From Scytonema hofmannii PCC 7110 (GTDB taxonomy: Bacteria > Cyanobacteriota > Cyanobacteriia > Cyanobacteriales > Nostocaceae), in the NCBI RefSeq assembly GCF_000346485.2, contig NZ_KQ976354.1, forward strand, positions 9,878,341 to 9,942,340: a DNA stretch of 64,000 nucleotides. The letters are read 5' to 3'. Both the position numbers and the translations under genes were made by a program. The notes beneath the pieces were generated by a model. The model had not been told where the DNA came from. It saw only the letters and a program-made list of their open reading frames with translations, and did not search any database. Positions 43,337 through 51,688 of this stretch are shown piece after piece (positions within the stretch are counted from its first letter, which is position 1; each line of letters opens with the position of its first letter).

Positions 43337-43858
43337 TCATTCCAATGAAGCAAGGCGTACAACAAGGTGACGATGTGGCTCTTTTCCTCGGCTAAAGGTT
43401 TCCAAATCGCCAAATTCCTTTAATAAGGTGTGAACTTGACGGCGTTCGGCGGAGCTGAGGGATTTTATTTCCACCTCTAGCCCTGAAGAACGCACTTGCT
43501 CTGCTGCAATTTCTGCCATTGAACGAATTTCTGTATATCTCCTAACACGGTAGCCATTGAGTTCCACAGTGTAAGAAGCCTGCAAATCTGGTGATTGATT
43601 CAAGTTGAGAATAGTGTTTGCCAGATACTGAACCGCATCTAGCACTGAACCTTCAGGACCGATAAAAGTCGCTATTTGTTCTGGTGTTAACTTACTCTCA
43701 TCAATTGTTAACCAGTAGCTATCCGATTCGGAGGAATCCTCAAAATCATCAGATGCGGGAGTTGTTTCTATCTCACCTCTAACTTCAACAGAAAGCCCAC
43801 TTAGCTGTAGGAGTGTTTTTAACCACTCCTGACCCCGTTCTATCCCATTATCGGTCAT
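43337..43858 (-). CDS. jag: R3H/KH RNA-binding protein (Jag/KhpB family)
   Basis: The 173-residue protein has a KH domain of the Jag type (GPEGSVLDAVQYLAN near residues 68-82) and a C-terminal R3H domain with RRQVHTLLKEF near 143-153, including the R-x3-H signature. The Jag-N domain of firmicute proteins is absent, as is usual in cyanobacteria. It is encoded two bases after the yidC stop codon, so the pair is cotranscribed and probably translationally coupled. These proteins bind RNA and are linked to membrane-protein insertion and cell-wall regulation in other phyla. Confidence 0.9.
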   Translation of the reverse strand: MTDNGIERGQEWLKTLLQLSGLSVEVRGEIETTPASDDFEDSSESDSYWLTIDESKLTPEQIATFIGPEGSVLDAVQYLANTILNLNQSPDLQASYTVELNGYRVRRYTEIRSMAEIAAEQVRSSGLEVEIKSLSSAERRQVHTLLKEFGDLETFSRGKEPHRHLVVRLASLE

Positions 43859-43860
43859 TG

Positions 43861-45009
43861 TTAACCTGTAGTCTTTTTCTTAGAACTTTTTGGCTCAAAA
43901 GGTAGCGCTTTTTGTGGTGTACCTTCTGCCTGTTTTTCCTGAATCTCTACAACTTTTTGCAATTCCTCTGGTAGAGGTTCGCGCATGAGTATATAGGTTT
44001 GCAGAGTCTGGAAAATATTACCAATCACCATATACATTAATACCCCTGCAGGTAGTGGAAAGAACAAAAACATCCCAGAGAAAATCACAGGAGTAATTTT
44101 GTTTACTGTATCCTGCTGTGGATTGGCACTAGCAGTATTCTGCGATCCAGACAGGATTTGGCTGACGTAAAGGGTAATGCCAAATAGAATCACCATTGCC
44201 ACAATGTCCCAGTGAATTGCGCCATCTGGGTCAACTGCACCAACTCTACCCAAGGCATCAATAAAGAGAAATCCTTTATTGGAGGCTAATCCAGGAATCG
44301 TGCCTTGAATTGTCACATCTCCTGGTTGTAGTGCTTCTATATTACCCTCAGCATCGATTGTTACCCGGTCTTCCCCTTTCATGATTTTCCATTCAGGGAT
44401 TAACTGGCTGTCAGGATATTCTGCTAAAAGTGCATCAAATGGTTTGCCTTCAGGTGTTTGATACACTATCTTAGTGTGTTCTCCAATCGCTAATTTGCTA
44501 CCGCTAGGCAAGATAGCACTGACCTTTACGTGTTCTCCTTCAGCAACATAAATGTTTTGGGGAGGAGTTGCAAAGGCTTGAGGTTGAATTCGTTCAATTT
44601 GTTCGGCAGGAAAAATTTGCAAGTTAATGCTGTAGTTCACTCCAGCAAAAGGAGAACCCCTTAAAGTTGCAAACAGTGCTAGTAAAACTGGCATCTGCAA
44701 AAGCAATGGCAAACAACCTGCAAGTGGATTGCCAAATTCCTTTTGGACGTTCAGCATTTCCTCCTGTTGCTTTTGCGGATCGTCCTTATAACGTTCTTTA
44801 ATTTCTTGCATCCGCTTGTTCATGACAGGCTGTACAATCCGCATCCGGCGCATATTGCGAATTGAACCAGCACTTAGGGGATAAAGTGCAAAGCGGATAA
44901 TCAATGTTAACGCTACGATCGCCAATCCATAGCTAGGCACAATCCCATAGAACAAGTCTATGATTGGCAGCATTACGTTATTCGAGAGAAACCCGATACC
45001 AAAATCCAT
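43861..45009 (-). CDS. yidC: Membrane protein insertase YidC/Alb3/Oxa1
   Basis: The 382-residue insertase integrates membrane proteins, including thylakoid proteins in cyanobacteria. The first segment with [20 protein letters not shown] is followed by a basic cytosolic loop ([20 protein letters not shown]), the [16 protein letters not shown] segment, and a large lumenal region (about residues 120-255) with a Big-2-like or immunoglobulin-like sequence peculiar to cyanobacterial proteins. Two more membrane segments end in a basic tail ([10 protein letters not shown]). It sits in the conserved rnpA-PH-yidC-jag cluster. Confidence 0.95.
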   Translation of the reverse strand: MDFGIGFLSNNVMLPIIDLFYGIVPSYGLAIVALTLIIRFALYPLSAGSIRNMRRMRIVQPVMNKRMQEIKERYKDDPQKQQEEMLNVQKEFGNPLAGCLPLLLQMPVLLALFATLRGSPFAGVNYSINLQIFPAEQIERIQPQAFATPPQNIYVAEGEHVKVSAILPSGSKLAIGEHTKIVYQTPEGKPFDALLAEYPDSQLIPEWKIMKGEDRVTIDAEGNIEALQPGDVTIQGTIPGLASNKGFLFIDALGRVGAVDPDGAIHWDIVAMVILFGITLYVSQILSGSQNTASANPQQDTVNKITPVIFSGMFLFFPLPAGVLMYMVIGNIFQTLQTYILMREPLPEELQKVVEIQEKQAEGTPQKALPFEPKSSKKKTTG

Positions 45010-45165
45010 TATTCTGAATTCAACCTGAGGTACTGTGAATTGACTAATCTAATTTATCTAAATTATCTTATCGGTGATGGAGCATTGGGAATGGGGCATC
45101 GGGAATTGGGCATGGAGCATTGTTTAGAATAATTCAATTCCTATTTTTTTCTTTGCTATTTTCAT

Positions 45166-45196
45166 TGCCCATTGCCCATTGCCCATTGCCCATTAC
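45166..45196. repeat. Short tandem repeat (cattgcc type)
   Basis: Four copies of cattgcc plus a c/t spacer lie between yidC and the PH-domain gene. An inverted, diverged form (gggcatcgggaattgggcat) lies at 45086-45120, giving a weak foldback. Confidence 0.8.
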
Positions 45197-45585
45197 TTCT
45201 TGTTAGCCGCAACGTAAGTGGGGTTTTTGGCGATGACTCTTTCTTCTATGTAGTTGTAGATTTCGCGAAATTTGGGAATAGCTCTCAATTCCAAACGACT
45301 GCCATCCTTCATCGTCAGCACCATATCTCCCCACAAGCCAATCCCACGGGGTACCTTGACAATTTTTGCCACTTCCGAGTATATCACGTCGCTACGTACT
45401 CGTCCCATCCAACCGCCTGTTACGGAAACTCGGCGATCGGTGATGCGGAAACGCAGCCATAATGCCCTAACAATTGCGCCTACTGTCAATGGTATACCGA
45501 CTACAGTTAGCCCAATCAGTATGTTTACGATCAAATCCCCGATATGGGGGCTACCCTCAAAATAAACTTCCTCACGAATTCCCAT
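45193..45585 (-). CDS. PH-domain (bPH) membrane protein of the rnpA-yidC cluster
   Basis: The 130-residue protein has a membrane hairpin near residues 17-45 and a bacterial PH-like domain with RFRITDRRVSVTGGWMG and DVIYSEVAKI. The DUF/PH type is conserved between rnpA and yidC in cyanobacteria. Its start codon lies inside the rnpA end (14-base overlap), indicating cotranscription with rnpA. The function is unknown; context suggests membrane biogenesis. Confidence 0.88.
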   Translation of the reverse strand: MGIREEVYFEGSPHIGDLIVNILIGLTVVGIPLTVGAIVRALWLRFRITDRRVSVTGGWMGRVRSDVIYSEVAKIVKVPRGIGLWGDMVLTMKDGSRLELRAIPKFREIYNYIEERVIAKNPTYVAANKK

Positions 45586-46024
45586 TGAACACCTCGGCTT
45601 GTGCTAACAACTGCTCTAATTCTTGCAGAAATTGTTGGGTTACGCACTCCTGTTCTGCGGCTGTTGGTTTAACAACAACAACGAGTCGCCAACCTGGTGA
45701 TATTTTGGGCAATAACTGATGCATCGCTGCTGCTATTTGCCGCTTAATGCGGTTGCGAACAACTGCTCGTTTGCTGACCTTTGTGCTAATCGAGATCCCA
45801 ACTTGGGTTGGAGGAAGAGGGTGAGGGGGTGAGGGGGTGAGGGGGGAGTGTTTCCCTTGTCTTCCTTGTCCCTCTTCAGGGGTCGCATCCAAAGAAGGCT
45901 TTACGGAAGGCAATGGTCGTAAAGCTCTCAGCGTAAAATGGTAACTATTACGCCGGAGTCCTTCCCGAAAAACTGCCTGGAAATCTTTTCGAGATTTTAG
46001 TCTATGCGCTTTATGCAATGCCAC
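45572..46024 (-). CDS. rnpA: Ribonuclease P protein component with a repeat-derived insertion
   Basis: RnpA assists the RNase P RNA in maturing tRNA 5' ends. The 150-residue protein has the standard start HRLKSRKDFQAVFREG and the RNR motif RAVVRNRIKRQIAAA near residues 86-100. Between strands 2 and 3, residues about 44-74 are a foreign-looking Pro/Gly/Ser-rich insertion (EEGQGRQGKHSPLTPSPP and on). It is encoded by a gggtgag-type tandem repeat at 45805-45890. Typical RnpA proteins are about 110-125 residues, so the insert accounts for the excess. It lies between rpmH and the PH gene. Confidence 0.92.
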   Translation of the reverse strand: MALHKAHRLKSRKDFQAVFREGLRRNSYHFTLRALRPLPSVKPSLDATPEEGQGRQGKHSPLTPSPPHPLPPTQVGISISTKVSKRAVVRNRIKRQIAAAMHQLLPKISPGWRLVVVVKPTAAEQECVTQQFLQELEQLLAQAEVFNGNS

Positions 46025-46055
46025 AACTAACGACAGGGAATTGCTATGCAGAACT

Positions 46056-46190
46056 CTAAACGCTCAAACGATAACGTCCCTTTCTTCTTCTTGCTTTAAT
46101 GACGTTTCTACCATCTGGTGTTCGCATTCTTGCCCGAAAACCAGAGGTTCTTTTTCTCTTCCGGTTGGTTCCCTCTAGGGTTCTTTTCAT
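46056..46190 (-). CDS. rpmH: Ribosomal protein L34
   Basis: The 44-residue product begins [20 protein letters not shown], contains [13 protein letters not shown] and ends KGRYRLSV. This is bacterial L34 with the cyanobacterial variant start (TLEGT in place of TYQPS). It is the first gene of the rpmH-rnpA cluster, 31 bases ahead of rnpA. The sequence is complete, from ATG at 46190 to TAG at 46056. Confidence 0.95.
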   Translation of the reverse strand: MKRTLEGTNRKRKRTSGFRARMRTPDGRNVIKARRRKGRYRLSV

Positions 46191-46254
46191 ACTTTTGCCC
46201 TCTCTAGATGATTTTTATAAAAAAGTCACGATTCGCAATTTTATCATAAATTAT

Positions 46255-46374
46255 GAGGGAGTGGGGAGTGGGGAGTGGAGAGTAGGGGTGAGAGAAACAA
46301 GGAAGACAAGGTGGACAAGGTAGAGTTTTCTCTCTTGTCTACCCCCACTCCCCACTCCCTATTCCCCACTCCCC
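46255..46374. repeat. Foldback of gggagtg-type repeats
   Basis: Tandem gggagtg units at the left and the complementary cccactc units at the right form a 120-base inverted repeat. The inner arms ggacaaggtaga / tctaccc are also partly complementary. It lies between rpmH and the convergent-end DUF2808 gene and probably lies within the rpmH promoter region. Confidence 0.8.
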
Positions 46375-46379
46375 AGTTT

Positions 46380-46892
46380 CTAACTGATGCTGAGAATCCA
46401 CGTTCCAAGGTACTGAGAGAGGGGTACATCTCCAGAGGATTGAATGAGGCAATTGAAGTAAAACATTCCGCCCGATGAGGGGTTTTTTACGTTCGAGAGA
46501 ACTAATTCTACATTGCTACCAGCTGGTACTGGCTCTTGGGGATACAGTGTAATCACGTGATTTTCTTTGTCCCACTTGACCTCAGAGAGGGGTACTGCTT
46601 TACCTTTGACCCGAATTTCCATCTTCTTGGGATCGAAGGATCCTTTGTAGTACTCAGGATAACTGATGACAAATTGAGCAACCGATCTTTTGAGCTTTTT
46701 GTTGGGAATTTTTAGCCGATAGCGATCCCACCCATTGGTTTGACCGCCAAAGTCTAATCGGAAGGGTAGTTGGTTTTCACCTTTGACACCACTAAATAGT
46801 GTGAATCCGGGTAAGCCTTCCGCCAAAGCGATCGCTGGGATACCAGCCAGCAAACAGCTAGTTATGGCTAAAGCAGAAAGTAAACGTCGCAT
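46380..46892 (-). CDS. DUF2808 secreted protein
   Basis: The 170-residue protein has a Sec signal peptide with cleavage near residues 23-25 (AIALAEG). The mature DUF2808 domain has FRLDFGGQTNGWDRYRLKIP and PEPVPAGSNVELVLSNVKNP-like segments, typical of an abundant cyanobacterial periplasmic or outer-membrane-associated family of unknown function. ATG 46892 is used because AGGAG lies seven bases before it; the TTG at 46898 lies inside that spacer. Confidence 0.88.
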   Translation of the reverse strand: MRRLLSALAITSCLLAGIPAIALAEGLPGFTLFSGVKGENQLPFRLDFGGQTNGWDRYRLKIPNKKLKRSVAQFVISYPEYYKGSFDPKKMEIRVKGKAVPLSEVKWDKENHVITLYPQEPVPAGSNVELVLSNVKNPSSGGMFYFNCLIQSSGDVPLSQYLGTWILSIS

Positions 46893-46961
46893 GGTCAAGC
46901 TCCTACTTTTGGTTAGTGGTTAGTAGTTAGTGGTTAGTTGTGTGGGACAGGCGTCTCGCCT

Positions 46962-47023
46962 GTTATCGTTAAGTAGATACCTGTCATCGTTAAGTAGATA
47001 CCTCTCATCGTTAAGTAGATAAG
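46962..47023. repeat. Three 21-base tandem repeats
   Basis: The units share tcatcgttaagtagatacct with small variations and lie in the upstream region of the DUF2808 gene. No spacer sequence is present. Confidence 0.85.
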
Positions 47024-47534
47024 AATGACTAACTACTAATGGTTACACAGCACTGTCACTAAACTTTACTACTGATTATCAAAAATGGACGTAACATTAA
47101 TACGAAATGTGCCATATACGTAGATTCATGGATGATTTTTCCTGGAAATATGGTTATTTTTATAACATTTTTTGAAAAACTCTTTGGCTCTAAGTACAAA
47201 TACTGTCTTCATTTGATTATGTTAATAAATATATAAAAATATATCGAAATATATTTATTTTGTTATAAAAATTCAGTCAGTGATTAGAGACATTAAGATT
47301 TAACTTGGACTAGATTGAGTAAAATAATTTTTACTCAAAGCAAAAGTTTTTTCAATTTTTGCTAATAACTTTTTGAGAAGAATTTGCTTAGTATTGCGGT
47401 ATGTAAAAAAAAGAAAACAAAATTTTTCAATCCCTAAAAGAAGTTGAAGACAACGAGGCAAAATTTGGGGATCAAATTAGGATGAGCAATAGAGGACCCA
47501 AGAAAGTGTCAAGGGGAAGGTGAAATTAGGTTGT

Positions 47535-47625
47535 ATAAGGCAGAAGCTAGGAAGGCAGAAGGCAAAAGGGTATAACTTAAAACTTTTTCTTTCCTTCTGC
47601 CTTATACCCTCTGCCTTGCCTGAAG
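47535..47625. repeat. Imperfect foldback (aaggcagaagg type)
   Basis: Left arm gtataaggcagaagc ... aaggcagaaggcaaaagggt; right arm ttccttctgccttataccct. About 90 bases overall, 160 bases before the pntA start. Confidence 0.7.
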
Positions 47626-47784
47626 GTCTGATAAATTGAAGAGTGCGTTCGCGAAGGTTAAGTTATACTAGCTAGCCAATTGCACCAGAGCCAACGCTCA
47701 TGCACCATAAAAGCGCTTGTTACCTCATCGGAAAAAATTTCAGCGCTTACAGAAGATATAAGTATTTATTCGCAAGGAGATTTC

Positions 47785-48948
47785 ATGAGAATAGCTGTTG
47801 CTAAAGAAATAGAAGTTTGTGAGCGTCGAGTAGCCTTAATTCCTGACACCGTTGCTAAATTGGTAAAACAAGGTTTGGAGGTGTGGGTAGAAGCAGGTGC
47901 AGGTGAGCGGGCTTTCTTTTCTGATGCTGCTTATGAAGCAGCAGGAGCTAAAGTTATATTGGATACTGCTACATTGTGGGGTGAAGCAGATATTCTGGTC
48001 AAAGTCAGCCCGCCACAGGAAAGAGAAAATGGACGTTCCGAAATTGACTTGCTTGGAGAAGGGGCTATACTTATCAGCTTTCTGAATCCATTAGGCAATC
48101 CATCGACAGCACAGCAACTCGCAGAACGCAAAATTACAGCTCTAAGTATGGAGATGATTCCCCGCACCACAAGAGCGCAAAGTATGGACGCTTTATCGTC
48201 GCAAGCGTCAATAGCAGGTTATAAAGCAGTTTTGATTGGTGCAGCCGCATTGCCAAAATATTTTCCCATGCTGACAACTGCTGCGGGAACCATAGCTCCT
48301 GCAAAAGTGTTTATTATGGGAGCAGGTGTAGCAGGCTTGCAAGCGATCGCAACAGCAAGACGTTTGGGAGCGATCGTAGAAGCTTTTGATATCCGCCCTG
48401 CTGTTAAAGAAGAAGTCCAAAGTTTGGGAGCAAAATTTGTTGAAATCAAGCTAGAAGAAGAAACAACTGCGGCTGGAGGTTACGCAAAAGAAATCTCCGA
48501 AGCCAGCAAAAAGCGGACTCAAGAAGTTGTAGCCGAACACGTCAAAAACGCTGATATCGTAATTACCACAGCTCAAGTACCAGGTAAAAAAGCGCCACTT
48601 CTGGTCACTGAAGAGATGGTAGCGCAGATGAAAGCAGGCTCAGTGATTGTAGATATTGCTGCCGAACAAGGTGGTAACTGTGCTTGTACCGATCCGGGCA
48701 AAGACATTATATGGAATGGCGTTACCATTATTGGTCCCATCAACTTACCATCATCCATGCCAGTCCACTCCAGCCAGTTATACTCCAAGAACATAGCATC
48801 GTTGATGCAACTTCTCATTAAAGACAACGCTGTACAGGTGAATTTTGCTGACGACATTATTGACGCAGCTTGTATTACCCATGCAGGCGAAATTCGCAAC
48901 CAGCGAGTCAGTGACGCTTTAAAAGCGTTGGCAATGGCTAATAGTTAG
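47785..48948 (+). CDS. pntA: NAD(P) transhydrogenase subunit alpha, part 1 (NAD-binding)
   Basis: This is the soluble dI domain of proton-translocating transhydrogenase, which moves hydride between NADH and NADP+. The 387-residue product reads MRIAVAKEIEVCERRVALIP at its start. It has the RAQSMDALSSQASIAGYKAV region and the Rossmann GAGVAGLQAIATARRLGA near residues 177-194. AGGAG six bases before ATG 47785 decides the start; the frame is open back to 47680, but that part is not family-like. It is the first of three pnt genes in the split cyanobacterial arrangement pntA1-pntA2-pntB. Confidence 0.95.
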   Translation: MRIAVAKEIEVCERRVALIPDTVAKLVKQGLEVWVEAGAGERAFFSDAAYEAAGAKVILDTATLWGEADILVKVSPPQERENGRSEIDLLGEGAILISFLNPLGNPSTAQQLAERKITALSMEMIPRTTRAQSMDALSSQASIAGYKAVLIGAAALPKYFPMLTTAAGTIAPAKVFIMGAGVAGLQAIATARRLGAIVEAFDIRPAVKEEVQSLGAKFVEIKLEEETTAAGGYAKEISEASKKRTQEVVAEHVKNADIVITTAQVPGKKAPLLVTEEMVAQMKAGSVIVDIAAEQGGNCACTDPGKDIIWNGVTIIGPINLPSSMPVHSSQLYSKNIASLMQLLIKDNAVQVNFADDIIDAACITHAGEIRNQRVSDALKALAMANS

Positions 48949-49041
48949 TTGATAGTTGTTAGTTGTTAGTTGTTAGTTGCTTGACTACTAGCTACCAACC
49001 ACTAACCACTAACCACCAACCACTAACCACTAACCACTAAC
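48949..49041. repeat. Foldback of ttagttg/accacta heptamers
   Basis: Tandem gttagtt units are followed by accactaaccactaacc-type units, which are partly complementary, in the gap between pntA1 and pntA2. A similar block lies at 49385-49438 between pntA2 and pntB. RNA foldbacks at both joints could influence relative expression of the three subunits. Confidence 0.85.
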
Positions 49042-49058
49042 GAAAAAGGAATTTATCA

Positions 49059-49349
49059 ATGACAGAAGCATTAATTGCAGCTTTGTTTGTCTTTGTTTTG
49101 GCATCTTTTACCGGATTTGAAGTCATTAACAAAGTACCCCCAACTCTCCACACTCCCCTCATGTCGGGTTCAAACGCGATTTCTGGGATCGCAGTCCTTG
49201 GGGCGATAGTCGCTTCCGGTGCAAAAGATTGGAATCTTTCAGTCATTCTTGGTTTGATTGCCGTTGTACTAGCAACCATAAACGTAGTGGGTGGGTTCCT
49301 AGTCACAGATCGGATGCTACAAATGTTCAAGAAGAAAGTTAGTGGTTAG
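49059..49349 (+). CDS. pntA2: NAD(P) transhydrogenase subunit alpha, part 2 (membrane)
   Basis: The 96-residue protein supplies the membrane helices that in E. coli form the C-terminal part of PntA. Three hydrophobic segments are visible (about residues 3-20, 36-53, 58-83), with the conserved KVPPTLHTPLMSGSNAISG loop in between. It lies between pntA1 and pntB, separated on both sides by heptamer repeats. The split alpha subunit is normal for cyanobacteria. Confidence 0.93.
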   Translation: MTEALIAALFVFVLASFTGFEVINKVPPTLHTPLMSGSNAISGIAVLGAIVASGAKDWNLSVILGLIAVVLATINVVGGFLVTDRMLQMFKKKVSG

Positions 49350-49384
49350 TAGGGGCGCAAGGCATTGCGCCCTTACATGGTTAG

Positions 49385-49438
49385 TGGTAATTGTTACCAA
49401 CTAACAACTAACAACTAACAACTAACAACTAACAACCA
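49385..49438. repeat. Tandem heptamers (aactaac type) between pntA2 and pntB
   Basis: About six copies of aactaacaactaac-type units lie just before the pntB start region. Confidence 0.85.
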
Positions 49439-49446
49439 ATGGAATT

Positions 49447-50856
49447 ATGAGCAATTTTCTACCTACAGGAATTCAGCTTTCGTATTTAGTCGCTGCAACC
49501 TTATTCATTCTGGGCTTGAAAAAGTTGGGTTCACCTGCAACAGCACGCCAAGGTAATGTTGTTGCAGCAGTGGGTATGCTTTTAGCTATTGTGGCAACAC
49601 TGCTCGATCAACACGTGTTGAACTATGAAATGATTTTGTTGGGCTTGGCAATTGGATCTGTGTTGGGTGCGATCGCAGCTTACAAAGTCCAAATGACTGA
49701 TATGCCCCAAATGGTGGGTTTGCTTAACGGTTTGGGAGGTGCGGCTTCAGCTCTCGTCGCTGTTGCAGAATTTTGGCGGTTGTTGAATACCACTGGTGGT
49801 GTCACCCTTGATGCCAACATCTCCATGCTTCTGGATGTGTTAATTGGTGGTGTCACCTTTACAGGTAGCATGATTGCCTTTGCAAAACTGCAAGGCATTA
49901 TGAGTGGTGCGCCAATTACATTTCCCTTGCAAAAACCTTTTAATGCTTTACTCCTGTTTGCGTATTTGGCAGGTAGTGCCTATATGCTAGTCGCACCAGA
50001 TAACTTGCCTGTATTCTTAGGAATCGTTTTCGTTTCCCTAGTATTGGGTGTGATGTTTGTCATTCCCATTGGTGGTGGCGATATGCCTGTAGTGATTTCA
50101 CTGTTGAACTCATTTTCAGGATTAGCTGCTGCTGCTGCTGGATTTGTGGTGATGAACAATATGCTCATCATTTCTGGTGCATTGGTGGGAGCATCTGGGA
50201 TTATCCTTACCGAAATTATGTGTAAGGCGATGAACCGTTCTCTCATCAGCGTACTGTTTGATGCTTTTGGAACGGGTGGAACATCTGGTGCTGGTACTGC
50301 TAGTGGTACGGCGACAACTGATAAAACTGTCCGCAGCATAGATCCAGAAGAAGGCGCGATGATGTTGGGTTATGCTCGTTCCGTCGTGATTGTTCCTGGT
50401 TATGGGATGGCAGTGGCGCAAGCACAGCACAGCGTTCGTGAGTTAGCCGATCAACTAGAACGTATGGGTGTTGATGTGAAGTATGCAATTCACCCTGTTG
50501 CTGGTAGAATGCCCGGTCATATGAACGTGTTGTTGGCAGAGGCGAATGTGCCTTACGAGCAACTCCATGATATGGATGATATCAATCCCCAATTCGAGCA
50601 GACAGATGTGGCGTTGGTGATTGGGGCAAATGATGTGGTTAACCCCGCAGCACAAAGTGATACGAATAGTCCTATCTATGGGATGCCGATTTTAGAGGTG
50701 GATAGGGCAAAGCATGCGATTGTGATCAAGCGCGGGATGAGTGCTGGTTTTGCTGGTGTAGATAACGAGTTATTCTACAAGGATAAAACTACGATGCTTT
50801 TTGGTAGTGCTAAAGATATGGTGTCGAAGTTGGTTAGTGAAGTGAAACAGTTGTAA
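49447..50856 (+). CDS. pntB: NAD(P) transhydrogenase subunit beta
   Basis: PntB forms the proton channel and binds NADP(H). The 469-residue protein has eight to nine membrane segments in its first 265 residues, including the GLLNGLGGAASALVA and MPVVISLLNSFSGLAAAAAG signatures. The NADP-binding dIII domain (about 285-469) has VPGYGMAVAQAQH and GANDVVNPAA. It follows pntA2 by 97 bases. The complex links the proton gradient to NADPH supply in the membrane. Confidence 0.96.
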   Translation: MSNFLPTGIQLSYLVAATLFILGLKKLGSPATARQGNVVAAVGMLLAIVATLLDQHVLNYEMILLGLAIGSVLGAIAAYKVQMTDMPQMVGLLNGLGGAASALVAVAEFWRLLNTTGGVTLDANISMLLDVLIGGVTFTGSMIAFAKLQGIMSGAPITFPLQKPFNALLLFAYLAGSAYMLVAPDNLPVFLGIVFVSLVLGVMFVIPIGGGDMPVVISLLNSFSGLAAAAAGFVVMNNMLIISGALVGASGIILTEIMCKAMNRSLISVLFDAFGTGGTSGAGTASGTATTDKTVRSIDPEEGAMMLGYARSVVIVPGYGMAVAQAQHSVRELADQLERMGVDVKYAIHPVAGRMPGHMNVLLAEANVPYEQLHDMDDINPQFEQTDVALVIGANDVVNPAAQSDTNSPIYGMPILEVDRAKHAIVIKRGMSAGFAGVDNELFYKDKTTMLFGSAKDMVSKLVSEVKQL

Positions 50857-51164
50857 AGAATTTTAGATTTTAGATGCGTGGATTTTGGATTACACAAATC
50901 CGAAATCCTCCATTCAAGGAATGTATTACGAAAACACGTAGGTTGGGTTGAGGAACGAAACCCAACATTTACACACATTTGTTGTGTTTCTCCACGGATT
51001 TACCCAACCTACAAAAATTCGATATCCCTTGCAGTATTGTCCTGTTACTCATGACAAGCGCGATCGCTAGCCTAATATAAAAAGTTACACCTAACTATAT
51101 TTTGACTATATTGCTCTAGCTCTCAACAAATTGACGCTGTTGTCCTATTAATTATCAAAGGCAT
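50857..51164. other. Intergenic region with dispersed repeat copy B
   Basis: It carries the gtaggttggg-family element at 50936-51039, a near-complete copy of 8651-8756, preceded by a ttttggatt short repeat. No gene was seen. Confidence 0.7.
50936..51039. repeat. Dispersed repeat, copy B (gtaggttgggttgagg family)
   Basis: The copy aligns with 8651-8756 over its whole length; the inner arms are better complementary here (gttgggtt with aacccaac, and ggtaggttgggt with acccaacctac). Confidence 0.85.
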
Positions 51165-51317
51165 TTATCTATCATGTTTATTATCTAGAGATTTTGGCTG
51201 TTTGCTCCAATCTATTAAGCTATGAACTTGAGGAAAAAAGAACTGCAAAAAAGGCTGAAAATATTCCCCTAAAGCTTCTTTCCAGGGTTCATCATAATTA
51301 GCGTTTGGTTCATTCAT
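51165..51317 (-). pseudogene. N-terminal fragment of a DUF4351/Rpn-type putative transposase-nuclease
   Basis: A 50-codon frame from ATG 51317 encodes MNEPNANYDEPWKEALGEYF followed by QPFLQFFFPQVHSLIDWSKQ. This is the characteristic start of cyanobacterial Rpn/PD-(D/E)XK nuclease family transposase proteins, which normally run 250-330 residues. Homology ends after KSLDNK, and a stop follows three codons later. Only the start remains, so the gene is a remnant. Confidence 0.7.
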
Positions 51318-51688
51318 TACGTTAGTTAACACAGCAAAGGAAGATTGGAGGATAATTATCTCACGGGTAAATTTTATCCAAACACAAATTAATATTGAGA
51401 TTTCAGCAGAGAGACTAAATTACAGTCTTTTTCAGATTAGGGACTTCCAAGAAATAAATTATCCCCGATTGTGGGATGGGCGTCCTCGCCCGTCCTATGC
51501 TAGTGGCGGGCGGGGACGCCCGCACCACAAGAAATTTTGGGATATTTTTTTATTTGGAAGTCCCTGATTAACAGAAAAAAGGGAGACAAAAATGAATTGT
51601 CTCATAATATACTGCTGTAAATACAAGATAAAAAACAAATTTAGAAAAAAAATTACATTTTTTATTTTTATTTATACGTAATTAAACT
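51318..51688. other. Intergenic region holding foldback element copy B
   Basis: The foldback element at 51439-51565 occupies the centre. The AT-rich stretch after it (about 51570-51688) should contain the ccmK promoter. Confidence 0.65.
51439..51565. repeat. Foldback element copy B
   Basis: Perfect ends agggacttccaa / ttggaagtccct enclose a GC-rich core gggcgtcctcgcccgtcc / ggcgggcggggacgcccgc. The ends match the element at 43017-43171, and the core matches the fragments at 30630-30690 and 11905-11932. It is non-coding. Confidence 0.9.

Larger units (their letters stand above)
46893..47784. other. Long intergenic region upstream of pntA
   Basis: It contains a ttagtgg tandem repeat at 46910-46940, three 21-base units (gtcatcgttaagtagatacc plus t) at 46962-47023, and an AT-rich stretch. 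A large imperfect hairpin lies at 47535-47625, with aaggcagaaggcaaaagggt opposite ttctgccttataccctctgc. No gene was found. The divergent promoters of the DUF2808 gene and pntA should lie here. Confidence 0.65.

Noticed and set aside
46962-47023. Three 21-base repeats as a possible iteron or CRISPR
   Set aside because: No spacers, only three units, and no replication or cas gene nearby; it resembles other short tandem repeats here.
48949-49041. Heptamer block between pntA1 and pntA2 as a regulatory RNA
   Set aside because: The same heptamer style occurs in many unrelated gaps, so a specific regulatory RNA is not supported; kept only as a low-interest note.
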